Below are positions 42,942 to 51,319 of a DNA stretch of 64,000 nt, one piece after another. Each line of letters starts with the position of its first letter. Position 1 is the stretch's first letter. Where the stretch lies: NCBI RefSeq assembly GCF_004303025.1, contig NZ_PJQW01000002.1, forward strand, positions 344,667-408,666, written 5' to 3'. Source of the DNA: Flavobacterium sp. J27 (GTDB lineage Bacteria > Bacteroidota > Bacteroidia > Flavobacteriales > Flavobacteriaceae). Made by a program: the position numbers and the translations under genes. The notes beneath the pieces were generated by a model. It was not told the origin of the DNA. It made no database searches and was given only the letters and a program-made list of their open reading frames with translations.

Positions 42942-44558
42942 ATGAAAAAACAATTAACTTCTTTTTTATTTTTATTATTGATATCAAAAACAATCTTTGC
43001 TACAAACTATTACATTGATCCCGTTAATGGAAATAATTCATATAATGGTCTAACGGAAGTTACTGCAAAACAAACCTTAACATGGTTTTCTTATAATACC
43101 ACTTTTTTGCAACCCGGAGATACAGTTTTTTTAATGAATGGAACATATACCGCTTCTGGCTTTGCAATATTAGCCTTGCGAGCATCGGGTACAACTACTA
43201 ACCCAATCACTTTTAAAAACTATCCAGGTCATACTCCTATTTTACAAATGAATGATTTCCAGTGGCATGCAATTCATTTAGGAGAAGGAATTCATGATAT
43301 TATCATAGATGGCTTGCGAATAAGAGGAAATGCAGCAACAATAGATTTAACTGATGCATTGAATCAACCTGCTAGTTGCGGAAACCCTTCAGGTTCACCA
43401 GATCCTAAATTTAATGGGAATGGAATCACCATAGATGGCAGAACGAATGATGCTTTAGTACATCATATTATAGTTCGTAATTGTGAGATATATGAATGTT
43501 GTGGTGGTGGTATTGCTGCACTTCAAGCAGATTATCTAACTTACGAAAACAATCATATCTATGATAATTCTTGGTATACAATATATGGTGCTAGTGGCAT
43601 TTCAAATCTTAATTCGGTAAACTATGATAATCATACAGAACAAAATTATTCTATGATTATAAGAAATAATGTTCTTCATGGAAACGAGTTATATATACCA
43701 TGGATTGGACCATGCGTTATTTATGATGGAAATGGAATTATAATTGACTCAGAAAATAATGCTACTATTAGTAAACCTGCTTACTCTGGAAAAACTCTAA
43801 TTGAAAATAATGTTGTACATCATAATGGTGGAAGAGGTATTCATGCCTACCATAGTAATGGTATAGATATTATCAACAACACTTGTTATATGAATGGAAG
43901 GTCTCCTGTTATTTCCGATGGAGAAATTACAGTACAAGGCGCAACAAATGTTAAGGTGTACAACAATATAATGTATGCTCGTGAAACAGAACGTGCCAAT
44001 TTCTTAGATGCCGCATCTACTGGTTTTTCTTTTGGAAACAATTTAATTTTCAATGCTATAAATAATCAAATAAGTTACACTAATAGTACAGATAAAGTAG
44101 GACTTGATCCTCTTTTTATTAATCCTAATTTATATAATGGTAATTTTAAAGTAGAAACTACAAGTCCTGCTATTAATGGAGGGAATAATTTAATTTTTGC
44201 CACAACAGATTATGATGGAATATCTCGCCCACAAGGTTCTTCATCTGATATTGGGGCTTTTGAAGCGGCTTCTGCATTAAGTAATTCAACATTTGAAGAA
44301 AGCTTAAATACTGTAATTATTTACCCTAATCCAACTACAGATTTAGTAACTGTTCATTATACTTTAATTCAAAATTCAAATGTAACTATTAATTTATATG
44401 ATTATTTAGGTAAAGAAGTGATTTCAATATACAATGAAAAACAAAATAAAGGAAAGCAAGAGATAGAAATTAAAACAAATTACTTACAAAAAGGGATTTA
44501 TTTATTAAAAATAAATAATGGATTGCAAACCTTAGTAAAGAAAATAATCGTTAATTAG
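42942..44558 (+). CDS. Secreted right-handed beta-helix protein with T9SS sorting domain
   Basis: 538 residues from ATG 42942, chosen because it begins with a signal peptide (MKKQLTSFLFLLLISKTIFA); an upstream in-frame extension from 42687 is A/T-rich leader. The mature start YYIDPVNGNNSYNGL is the DUF1565/polysaccharide-lyase-like beta-helix opening. Parallel beta-helix repeats follow (NGITIDG, HHIIVRNCEIYEC, IIRNNVLHGNE, IENNVVHHNGGRG). The end VIIYPNPTTDLVTVHYTL with GIYLLKINNGLQTLVKKI is a T9SS type A domain. Likely a surface polysaccharide-binding or -degrading protein; catalysis not assigned. Confidence 0.85.
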   Translation: MKKQLTSFLFLLLISKTIFATNYYIDPVNGNNSYNGLTEVTAKQTLTWFSYNTTFLQPGDTVFLMNGTYTASGFAILALRASGTTTNPITFKNYPGHTPILQMNDFQWHAIHLGEGIHDIIIDGLRIRGNAATIDLTDALNQPASCGNPSGSPDPKFNGNGITIDGRTNDALVHHIIVRNCEIYECCGGGIAALQADYLTYENNHIYDNSWYTIYGASGISNLNSVNYDNHTEQNYSMIIRNNVLHGNELYIPWIGPCVIYDGNGIIIDSENNATISKPAYSGKTLIENNVVHHNGGRGIHAYHSNGIDIINNTCYMNGRSPVISDGEITVQGATNVKVYNNIMYARETERANFLDAASTGFSFGNNLIFNAINNQISYTNSTDKVGLDPLFINPNLYNGNFKVETTSPAINGGNNLIFATTDYDGISRPQGSSSDIGAFEAASALSNSTFEESLNTVIIYPNPTTDLVTVHYTLIQNSNVTINLYDYLGKEVISIYNEKQNKGKQEIEIKTNYLQKGIYLLKINNGLQTLVKKIIVN

Positions 44559-44584
44559 CTACCAATATAACTTTAACCAAACGA

Positions 44585-44616
44585 TAAAAGCTGTTTTTTA
44601 GACGGCTTTTATTTTT
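44585..44616 (+). terminator. Rho-independent terminator
   Basis: AAAAGCTGT pairs with GACGGCTTTT (one G-U) around a short loop, followed by a T-rich run. Confidence 0.65.
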
Positions 44617-44619
44617 TAA

Positions 44620-45054
44620 TTAATGAATTAAAAAATCAACTCTATTATCTTGATTTTTTTTAAACTGTAAATTATTAAGAAAGAAAAGAGATTCGTATTG
44701 AGGTTGGCATAAAATAGGCAAATAATCTAATTGAAACCAATAGCAAAGTACTCGTATAATCGTATAGTTTATAATTACATCTTTGGTATCAACCGGAAAC
44801 CAAAAAATGTTATGAATATTGATTTGTAAAATGCCATTAAAATGAGATTTGTAAAATTTATAAAACGTTCTAATTCCATTAAAAGTGGCCTCTTTCCATT
44901 GTTCTTCTATTTGTTCAATATTAAAAGAAACTAATAACATTGTATTTTCGTTAGTTTCAAAAATACAATTTAACGAAAAACCAGCGTAATAACCAATTTG
45001 CTTATCTTGCTTCTTTATTATAAACCTTTTTTCTCCTATAAACATAACCAACAA
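44620..45054 (-). CDS. Hypothetical protein
   Basis: 144 residues, no recognised family. Hydrophobic and aromatic-rich throughout (YYAGFSLNCIFETNENTMLL, FNGIRTFYKFYKSHFNGILQ) without a clear signal peptide or membrane helix; probably a mixed alpha/beta cytosolic protein. It follows the parvulin-like gene by 15 bp on the same strand and may be co-transcribed. Confidence 0.45.
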   Translation of the reverse strand: MLVMFIGEKRFIIKKQDKQIGYYAGFSLNCIFETNENTMLLVSFNIEQIEEQWKEATFNGIRTFYKFYKSHFNGILQINIHNIFWFPVDTKDVIINYTIIRVLCYWFQLDYLPILCQPQYESLFFLNNLQFKKNQDNRVDFLIH

Positions 45055-45069
45055 ATAATATACAATCGA

Positions 45070-45660
45070 CTACTCTATTTCAATATATTGAATTAAATGT
45101 TTTTGTCTATCATCAAATAATTTAAAGACAACATAATACCATTCATTTTTAGGCACATCAATAATAAAAACATCACCTTTTTTATGTTTTTTTACTTCAG
45201 AAATAAAAACGGAATCCACTAAGTCTTCATCAATCCAACCAAAATTTCCACCTGGTTTTATATTTCTATCCATCGTAAATTGATGGACCAATTCATCAGA
45301 AGAAACTCCTTTTTTGTACATATACAATACTTCTGCTCTTCTTTTATTAATTTCCTTTACTGAAATTTCTTTTCCGTTAAAAAAAACATAATTTAATTTT
45401 ATAGCTTTAATTGGTTTATTCACTAATAATTTAGCTTTACCTAAATCTTCTAATTCCTGAATTTTATCAAGAAATAGTGCTAGACTGTCACTTCCTTTAC
45501 TAAGCGTAACACGCTTAAGTTTTGCTTTTACATCTCTGTTTAGAATAATAAAATTTTGAGCATCATCTAATGTATTAATATCTTTTAAATCTTGAGAAAA
45601 TAAGTTACTCACTAACAAACTAAAAAATATAAAAAGTATTTTTATTTTATTTCTTTTCAT
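45070..45660 (-). CDS. Exported parvulin-like protein
   Basis: 196 residues. Signal peptide IKILFIFFSLLVSNLFSQ. The C-terminal part GVSSDELVHQFTMDRN, then GGNFGWIDEDLVDSVFISEV and KGDVFIIDVPKNEWYYVVFK follows the PpiC/parvulin pattern (GGxxGW, then GxV...). The usual parvulin active-site histidines are not obvious, so isomerase activity is uncertain. Periplasmic. Confidence 0.55.
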   Translation of the reverse strand: MKRNKIKILFIFFSLLVSNLFSQDLKDINTLDDAQNFIILNRDVKAKLKRVTLSKGSDSLALFLDKIQELEDLGKAKLLVNKPIKAIKLNYVFFNGKEISVKEINKRRAEVLYMYKKGVSSDELVHQFTMDRNIKPGGNFGWIDEDLVDSVFISEVKKHKKGDVFIIDVPKNEWYYVVFKLFDDRQKHLIQYIEIE

Positions 45661-45676
45661 TTAAAATATTTATTAT

Positions 45677-45847
45677 TTACAAAAATATCACTTTCTTGAT
45701 TTCTTCTGCTCTTATTTTAGCATCATTTATAGAACAATGTAACTCTTTCATAATTAAAGCTGTTGCTAAAGGCAATTTATCCTCTTTTAAAGCTAATATA
45801 ACTTGTAAAAAGATTTCTTGCGTAAAACCTTGCGTTTTCTTTTCCAT
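45677..45847 (-). CDS. Small helical protein (56 aa)
   Basis: The frame MEKKTQGFTQEIFLQVILAL followed by KEDKLPLATALIMKELHCSI and NDAKIRAEEIKKVIFL. It has a helix-turn-helix-helix pattern of charged and hydrophobic residues without membrane segment. Composition is more protein-like than the overlapping opposite-strand frame. It lies 17 bp before the parvulin-like gene start on the same strand, so the two may be cotranscribed. No family recognised. Confidence 0.5.
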   Translation of the reverse strand: MEKKTQGFTQEIFLQVILALKEDKLPLATALIMKELHCSINDAKIRAEEIKKVIFL

Positions 45848-46091
45848 TATAATAATAAATACAAGTGAATCGTTCTTTTTTATACATTGAATATACTGAT
45901 TTGTTTTTGTAAACCTTCAAATAACCAAAATTTTTATCTTAGAAACCTAAACTTTTACGTATAGGAACGTAAAAAATTAGGTTTTTACCACTTATTTATT
46001 GAGGTTTCAATGATTTTATCTACATTGATTGTATTATTAGATTATAAGACAATTTATGATATTAGTGCGATTATTTCAAACTAAAAAACGG

Positions 46092-46388
46092 TCAATTATT
46101 GAGAATCTCAATTACTTTTCCGTATACTTGTTTTGTCCAGCCATTAATATGACCATGATTGTTTCCAATAAGCAAGCCTCTTCTTTCATTTTTACCTTTT
46201 ACCAAATGGGTAAACACAGCACCTCTTACTTTACAATACACAATATCTCCTACTTGACATTCTTGCCAATTTGCGGGTGCTAATCGAACAGCTTGTCTGG
46301 ACTTTAGAATAGGTAACATGCTATTACCTGCTTCTCGAGAAACGATGGTTTCCCCTGCTAATAGTTTTTGAATTTTAATATGATTCAT
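46092..46388 (-). CDS. Small S24/S26-like peptidase-fold protein
   Basis: 98 residues. It carries the Ser-box AGNSMLPILKSRQAV and the strand VGDIVYCKVRGAVFTHLVKG of the LexA/signal-peptidase fold. The second catalytic residue, usually Lys, is replaced or shifted: THLV resembles the His-type of archaeal and ER signal peptidases. No membrane anchor is present, so it is soluble. Similar to standalone UmuD/phage-repressor C-terminal domains. A 19-bp palindrome of the regulon lies 94 bp upstream. Confidence 0.65.
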   Translation of the reverse strand: MNHIKIQKLLAGETIVSREAGNSMLPILKSRQAVRLAPANWQECQVGDIVYCKVRGAVFTHLVKGKNERRGLLIGNNHGHINGWTKQVYGKVIEILNN

Positions 46389-46475
46389 TTTTTAAGTATT
46401 TATTGTTTTGATAATACGCTTTTAACCTATTCTCAAAGCAATACAAACTTGCTATTAGACAATACAAAATAAGAA

Positions 46476-46506
46476 AACCTCTACGCAATAATTTTACGCA
46501 GAGGTG
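46476..46506 (-). terminator. Terminator-like hairpin containing palindrome copy B
   Basis: On the minus strand CCTCTGCGTA and TTGCGTAGAGG pair with two G-U pairs, followed by TTTTCTTATTTT. It ends the DUF4403 gene. The same DNA contains the 19-bp palindrome at 46482. Confidence 0.6.
46482..46500 (-). promoter_or_regulatory. 19-bp palindrome, copy B
   Basis: TACGCAATAATTTTACGCA, same 7-5-7 layout as the other four copies. A TATTTTG box follows on the minus strand after about 10 bp (46465-46471), the same spacing as in copy D. The candidate target is the S26-like gene at 46388. Confidence 0.55.
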
Positions 46507-46557
46507 TAAATTAGATAAAAACAGGCCTTTAATTATTAAGATATAATTGAAATATTG

Positions 46558-48219
46558 TTACCAAATGTTTTTAACATTAATTACAACTCCAGTTGCTAAT
46601 CTAATTGGAATAACAAAATCGTGTTCTTGAATAGCAATGTAAGGAATATCAAAAATCATATCGTTAGTAATTATTTCTATATTATTCATTTTTTGTAATT
46701 GTTCCTTCATTTTTATTTGAATCACATTTTCTGCTCTTTCAAAATCTGGTTTAAGATCTCTTTTTGTTTTTGTGTACACATAATTAGTCAGTTTATTTTT
46801 AAATAAAGTAATCAAAATAGGATATAAATCATTGTCTACTTGAGTGCTAAATTCAATATTTTTAAGTTCAAATTGTTTATTTACTACAGATGGTTTAGCT
46901 GTTAAGTAAAGCATTCCTTTGGTTGATAAAAGTTTTCCTTTTATTTTTGCATCTACTTTTACTCCTATAGTTACACTTTGCCCACTCGGATAGATTTCAA
47001 ATCCCTGTACTTCCACTTTAACCTTATCATTAGCGTATTCTAAACCTTCTTTTTGTAGCATCGTATTCAAATTATTTTGCAATACTTCATACTGAATAGA
47101 AATAGGAACGGTTAAGGCAATTAGATTCTTTTCAAAAGCGTATTTTTCTAAAGGAGGGATTTCATAAGGTTCATTATTATATAACTTTTGAGTGCTTACA
47201 CCTGCCATTAATTTGGTTGCAAATTTTATATTCATATTGGAATCATCAATCATTAAATCTGACAAATAGAATTTTTGTGGATTTACATTTAAATACAATT
47301 GATCTGATACATTAGTTAATTGAATGGATGATGGTTTGATCCATTTTTTAATCTCAGAAGTTAGCTTTGCACATTCTATTTTATTAGCAATTTCATTTTC
47401 TAATTCTTTTTCTATATCATCTAAAGCTAAATTTGCAGGTAATTGTAAGTTTAACCATACTCCACCAACTATTTCAATTTTTGGATCTGAAATCCATCGA
47501 TGACTTATTTTAGATTTTACTATTGGACACCAATTAGAATTAAAAGAAATTTTGGTATCTACATAAAAATCGATTTTTGCTTTAACTTTTTTTTCATCTA
47601 AGGAAAATAATTCAGCTCCATCTCCTCTGAAACCAACACTTCCAGTAATATCTAATGGTATAATTATTCGCAACATATCATTACCAATATTCTCAAATCG
47701 AATTCTTTCCCTTTTTACAATAGAGTAATCATATTGATATCCAACGGTAATACTCACTACATCTGCATAAATCCATTCATTAGGATTATATAAAGGGTTC
47801 TTCGTTTTTATCCATTCGTTAGGATGATATAAAGGATCTTTGGTTTTAATTGTTTTACCAAAAATTCTAACTTTAATCCATTTATTAGGATGATATAAAG
47901 GGTCTTTTGTCTTAATCCATTCTGTTGGATCATATAGCGGATTTTTAGTTTTAGCTTGATATTGCTTGTCAAACGCTCCCGTTTCGCTATCTTTTATAGG
48001 TTTAGAAAACTGCTCATTTACTTTATTTTCAATGGATTTATAATCCACATTTAAATCAAAAGAAAGTAAGCTGGTATCTTGTGCAATAACATTATTAGAA
48101 AAGTGTGATTCTGGTTTAGCTGAAATCTTATTATACTTTCTAAACAAGCTACAACTAGTGAATAAAAAAGAGACTGTTATAAGAAATAATATCTTATGAT
48201 TAAAAATTAATTTTTTCAT
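46558..48219 (-). CDS. DUF4403 family lipoprotein with internal repeat
   Basis: 553 residues. Lipoprotein signal LFLITVSFLFTSC (Cys at about residue 23). The body is DUF4403: FDLNVDYKSIENKVNEQF at about residue 54 and long beta-rich BPI-like domains ending in VVINVKN. Residues 90-150 hold four copies of a 13-residue unit KTK(N/D)PLYxPx(E/K)WI. Predicted to bind lipids in the periplasm or outer membrane; function not established. Divergent from the two-component regulator gene, sharing a region with two palindromes. Confidence 0.75.
   Translation of the reverse strand: MKKLIFNHKILFLITVSFLFTSCSLFRKYNKISAKPESHFSNNVIAQDTSLLSFDLNVDYKSIENKVNEQFSKPIKDSETGAFDKQYQAKTKNPLYDPTEWIKTKDPLYHPNKWIKVRIFGKTIKTKDPLYHPNEWIKTKNPLYNPNEWIYADVVSITVGYQYDYSIVKRERIRFENIGNDMLRIIIPLDITGSVGFRGDGAELFSLDEKKVKAKIDFYVDTKISFNSNWCPIVKSKISHRWISDPKIEIVGGVWLNLQLPANLALDDIEKELENEIANKIECAKLTSEIKKWIKPSSIQLTNVSDQLYLNVNPQKFYLSDLMIDDSNMNIKFATKLMAGVSTQKLYNNEPYEIPPLEKYAFEKNLIALTVPISIQYEVLQNNLNTMLQKEGLEYANDKVKVEVQGFEIYPSGQSVTIGVKVDAKIKGKLLSTKGMLYLTAKPSVVNKQFELKNIEFSTQVDNDLYPILITLFKNKLTNYVYTKTKRDLKPDFERAENVIQIKMKEQLQKMNNIEIITNDMIFDIPYIAIQEHDFVIPIRLATGVVINVKNIW
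47770..47952 (-). repeat. Four-copy 39-bp coding repeat inside the DUF4403 gene
   Basis: DNA encoding KTKNPLYDPTEWI, KTKDPLYHPNKWI, KTKDPLYHPNEWI and KTKNPLYNPNEWI. A nine-residue spacer (KVRIFGKTI) separates copies 2 and 3. Copies are nearly identical, pointing to recent duplication. Confidence 0.75.
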
Positions 48220-48275
48220 ATTTTTATTTAATTGGTTGGTGTTTCAAAGGTATTTATAGAACAGTATATCAAACC

Positions 48276-48293
48276 ATTACCCTTTGGGGTAAT
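48276..48293. promoter_or_regulatory. Palindrome ATTACCC-TTTG-GGGTAAT
   Basis: Perfect 7-4-7 inverted repeat in the divergent region, on the DUF4403 side. A near-identical copy in the opposite orientation lies exactly 100 bp away at 48376. The halves resemble NarL-type heptamers (TACCCnn). Confidence 0.6.
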
Positions 48294-48375
48294 ATTTTAT
48301 GGAATTTTTATAAATCCTTTTTTGTAAGTTTTTTATTAAAATAAGATTTGTATATTTAGCTTAATTTTTATGAAA

Positions 48376-48393
48376 ATCACCCCAAAGGGTAAT
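48376..48393. promoter_or_regulatory. Palindrome copy 2 (ATCACCCCAAAGGGTAAT)
   Basis: Reverse orientation of the 48276 site with one base change. It lies 49 bp before the response regulator start, so autoregulation is plausible. Confidence 0.6.
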
Positions 48394-48441
48394 TGTACGA
48401 GAGAAACTTATTCTTCAATTTTGTAATGAAAATGAAACGAC

Positions 48442-49071
48442 ATGAAAATAACTGTAGCTATAGTAGAAGATGATAAAAATTACAACCAAGCGTTGCAAAA
48501 AATCATTGCCTTTCAAAAAGATATGGAATGCGTAGCCCAGTTTTACAATGGCAAATCAGCTTTATTAGAATTGGAAAATACAGAGCCAGACGTGGTTCTA
48601 ATGGATATTCAATTACAAGATGTATCGGGTATTGATATTGTTTTCCAATTAACCGAAACCATGCCACAAACAAAATTTATCATGTGTACCAGTTTTGAGG
48701 ACGAGGAAAAAATTTTCTCTGCTCTACGAGCTGGTGCTAGTGGTTATTTAGTGAAGGGCGAACCCATGGAAAAGATAATTCAAGCGATACAAGAAGCACA
48801 TTTAGGAGGTGCACCTATGAGTTTTGCCATTGCCAAACGTGTTTTACAACATTTTCAAGAATCTAAAGTAACCGTTCAAAGTATTGCGTTACTTACTGTA
48901 ACAGAAAGAGAAGTACTGGAATTGCTAGCAGAAGGGCTACTTTATAAAGAAATTGCCGATAAAAAATGTGTTGCAAAAGACACGATTAAAAAACATATTG
49001 GTAATATTTATAGAAAGTTGCAGGTAAATAACAAAATTGAAGCAATTAATAAATTAAACCACAAAAACTAG
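48442..49071 (+). CDS. NarL/LuxR-family response regulator
   Basis: 209 residues. The receiver has the acidic pair VEDDKN, phospho-acceptor Asp in DVVLMDIQL (about residue 53), Thr/Ser in MCTS and Lys in LVKGEP. The C-terminal LuxR helix-turn-helix is LTVTEREVLELLAEGLLYKE onward. Pairs with the HisKA_3 kinase three genes downstream. Two 7-4-7 palindromes upstream are likely binding sites. Confidence 0.9.
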   Translation: MKITVAIVEDDKNYNQALQKIIAFQKDMECVAQFYNGKSALLELENTEPDVVLMDIQLQDVSGIDIVFQLTETMPQTKFIMCTSFEDEEKIFSALRAGASGYLVKGEPMEKIIQAIQEAHLGGAPMSFAIAKRVLQHFQESKVTVQSIALLTVTEREVLELLAEGLLYKEIADKKCVAKDTIKKHIGNIYRKLQVNNKIEAINKLNHKN

Positions 49072-49076
49072 AAATT

Positions 49077-49862
49077 ATGGAATACAACCAACAATTGAAT
49101 GAAATTTTATATCTTATTGAAAAAAATTATATAAATAATGTATTAAACAATGATCATTTATCTGAAATACAGAAATTATCAAACAGTTTAGTTAATAAAG
49201 AAAATGAAAATAGTAATTTTAAAAATAATATAAACTTATTACAAGATATTAATTTTTCACCTCTACCTAAGCCAAAAGTCTATTGGGATAAATTTAATAG
49301 AAGTTTTTATAATACAAGATTAGCTAAAATTTTCGTAATTAAATCTACACTTTTTGAAAATTTAATTAAAAATCAAAAAGATATAACATTAAGATTTGTT
49401 CAAATTGATAAATCGTTTGAATTAGCCTTGATAATTGAAAATAAAGCTTATTGGATTGATAATGTCAATGAAAATTTAGTAGAAATAGATCCGCAAATAG
49501 AATTAGAAAAAGAACCAAAAACTCTATATAAAAATTATATAGAAAAATTTGATAATGATCTTGGTAATGATTTAGATTATAATTTTACAATTCTTACTGG
49601 CAATAAAAATGTTATTGATACACGAAAAGTAACTATTCCATTTAATGTCTTGTCAAATTATGATTTTAAAGAAGAAAATTATATTGTGTTTATACCAGGT
49701 ATTATAGAAGATTGCAATTTTAATAATAATAGATTAACTTTAATGATGCATTTTTGTAAAAAAATTAATGGAAGAGTTCATCCTGATACAACTTTTCAAA
49801 CTACACATTACGACACCTTTCAACTTTGTCCACCCTATCCTGTAGGACAAAATCATTGTTAA
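49077..49862 (+). CDS. Hypothetical protein within a two-component operon
   Basis: 261 residues, soluble, Asn-rich, unrecognised. The first half is helical (LNEILYLIEKNYINNVLNND), the second half strand-rich, ending in FQLCPPYPVGQNHC with two cysteines. It sits 5 bp after the response regulator and 4 bp before the membrane protein, so it is part of the two-component operon. Lower GC than its neighbours; could be a lineage-specific insertion or a sensor accessory. Confidence 0.5.
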   Translation: MEYNQQLNEILYLIEKNYINNVLNNDHLSEIQKLSNSLVNKENENSNFKNNINLLQDINFSPLPKPKVYWDKFNRSFYNTRLAKIFVIKSTLFENLIKNQKDITLRFVQIDKSFELALIIENKAYWIDNVNENLVEIDPQIELEKEPKTLYKNYIEKFDNDLGNDLDYNFTILTGNKNVIDTRKVTIPFNVLSNYDFKEENYIVFIPGIIEDCNFNNNRLTLMMHFCKKINGRVHPDTTFQTTHYDTFQLCPPYPVGQNHC

Positions 49863-49866
49863 GAAT

Positions 49867-50457
49867 GTGTTAACTATTACTTATTTCATACTTATTCTGT
49901 TTTGCCTTGGAGTTTCTTTTATAAATAAAGTTTCAAGGCAAAACTTGTTATTTATTTATTTCTTATTTGTTGTCTTTATTGAAATTGCTCATTATGTTAG
50001 ATTAATTCCTACCTCTTTATACTACTCTTCTCCTATATTTTTTATTTCTTTTTTTACTTATTATTTTGGAAACCAAATAAAAAACAATAAAAATAGCATA
50101 TACATTATAGGTATTATTTCTCTTCTCATTGCTTTTTATTTTATTTTATTTAAAGCAAAAGGAAACTACTCTACCGATGCAGGAATTGTGATGAACTTTG
50201 TTTATATTCTTTTTCCTCTTTCTTGGTTATTAACTCAAATTATGGATACTGACGAAAATTCTCTTCTAAAAAAACAAACATTCTGGATTAGTTTTTCACT
50301 ACTCTTTTGGGCTGTTTTTTTCTTTTTTAGGTTAATTCCCATGTATTGGTTAAACAATAATGATCCTGAATTTTTAATTCAAATTAATTTTGGATTTCAA
50401 ATAATCACTATTTTTTCATATCTTTTATTTTTAAGAGGCCTTTTTTGTAGAATATGA
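49867..50457 (+). CDS. Seven-helix-like membrane protein
   Basis: 196 residues from a GTG start. About six to seven hydrophobic segments, strong aromatic bias (SFFTYYFGNQI, LFFFRLIPMYW), no soluble domain. Its stop overlaps the histidine kinase start by 4 bp, so the two are coupled; it could act as the membrane sensor for the kinase, which itself has a single N-terminal helix. No family recognised. Confidence 0.55.
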   Translation: MLTITYFILILFCLGVSFINKVSRQNLLFIYFLFVVFIEIAHYVRLIPTSLYYSSPIFFISFFTYYFGNQIKNNKNSIYIIGIISLLIAFYFILFKAKGNYSTDAGIVMNFVYILFPLSWLLTQIMDTDENSLLKKQTFWISFSLLFWAVFFFFRLIPMYWLNNNDPEFLIQINFGFQIITIFSYLLFLRGLFCRI

Positions 50458-51248
50458 AAGAACTACCTCACGACATAAAAATGGTTTTTATCATTGCTGT
50501 AATTGTAATGCTTCTTTTTGTAGGCTTTATTATTATGGTTGTTTTTATTTATAACAAAAAACAATTAATTCAAAAACAGGAAACCCAAATTAAAGAAACT
50601 GAATTTCAGAATCAATTATTACAAAAAGAATTGGAAAGACAAAAAGCCATTCAAATTGAAAGAGAGCGCATTTCTCGAGATATGCATGATGATTTAGGTG
50701 CTGGAATTTCGGCAATTAAATTACAGGCAGAGTTTTTAAAATATAAAATTCCTACCAATAGTTATACAGAAGATATTGAAGCTATTATTTCTACTTCTGA
50801 AGACATGAATGTCGCCATGAGAGAAATTTTATGGAGTTTGAACTCTCAAAATGATACAATTGGTAACTTTGTAAACTATACTTCTACTTATGCAGAGCGT
50901 TTTTTAGATAAAACAAATTTTCAAATAGTGATTCATACAGAAATTATTAATCCTAATACTAATTTACCTGTTACCGCTAGAAGAAATCTTTTTCTAGTAA
51001 TTAAAGAAGCTATTCACAACATTTATAAACATAGTGAAGCCACTATGATAACACTACGTTTTTATCAAACAGACACTCATTTTAAAATCGACTGTATAGA
51101 TAATGGTATTGGTATTTCCCCATCAATGAAAACAGGCAATGGATTAACCAATATGACATTACGAATGAAAAACATAGGTGGAATATTTGAAATTATAACA
51201 GTAGATAAAGGGACTCATTTGTTTTTCGAATATATTTTTAAAAAATAA
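50454..51248 (+). CDS. NarX/DesK-type sensor histidine kinase
   Basis: 264 residues. One membrane helix near residues 9-33, a coiled coil, then HisKA_3 box ERERISRDMHDDLGAGISAI with the phospho-accepting His near 77. The ATPase domain has VIKEAIHNIYKHS (N box), DNGIGIS (G1) and TGNGLTNM (G2). It lacks a periplasmic sensing domain, so the signal may come through the adjacent membrane protein. Cognate regulator: 48442 gene. Confidence 0.85.
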   Translation: MKELPHDIKMVFIIAVIVMLLFVGFIIMVVFIYNKKQLIQKQETQIKETEFQNQLLQKELERQKAIQIERERISRDMHDDLGAGISAIKLQAEFLKYKIPTNSYTEDIEAIISTSEDMNVAMREILWSLNSQNDTIGNFVNYTSTYAERFLDKTNFQIVIHTEIINPNTNLPVTARRNLFLVIKEAIHNIYKHSEATMITLRFYQTDTHFKIDCIDNGIGISPSMKTGNGLTNMTLRMKNIGGIFEIITVDKGTHLFFEYIFKK

Positions 51249-51319
51249 ATCATAATAACCTCTTTACTCTAAAAAAAAAAATTCTAAAAAAAGTATATCA
51301 GATTTAAAGAAGGCACATT

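Noticed and set aside
45696-45890. Plus-strand 64-codon frame
   Set aside because: It lies antisense to the more protein-like 56-residue minus-strand frame and has low-complexity composition.
45959-45976. Sixth copy of the 19-bp palindrome (TTTTACG...CGTAAAA)
   Set aside because: The CG-to-CG distance is 10 bp, not 13 as in the other five, so it is a different palindrome.
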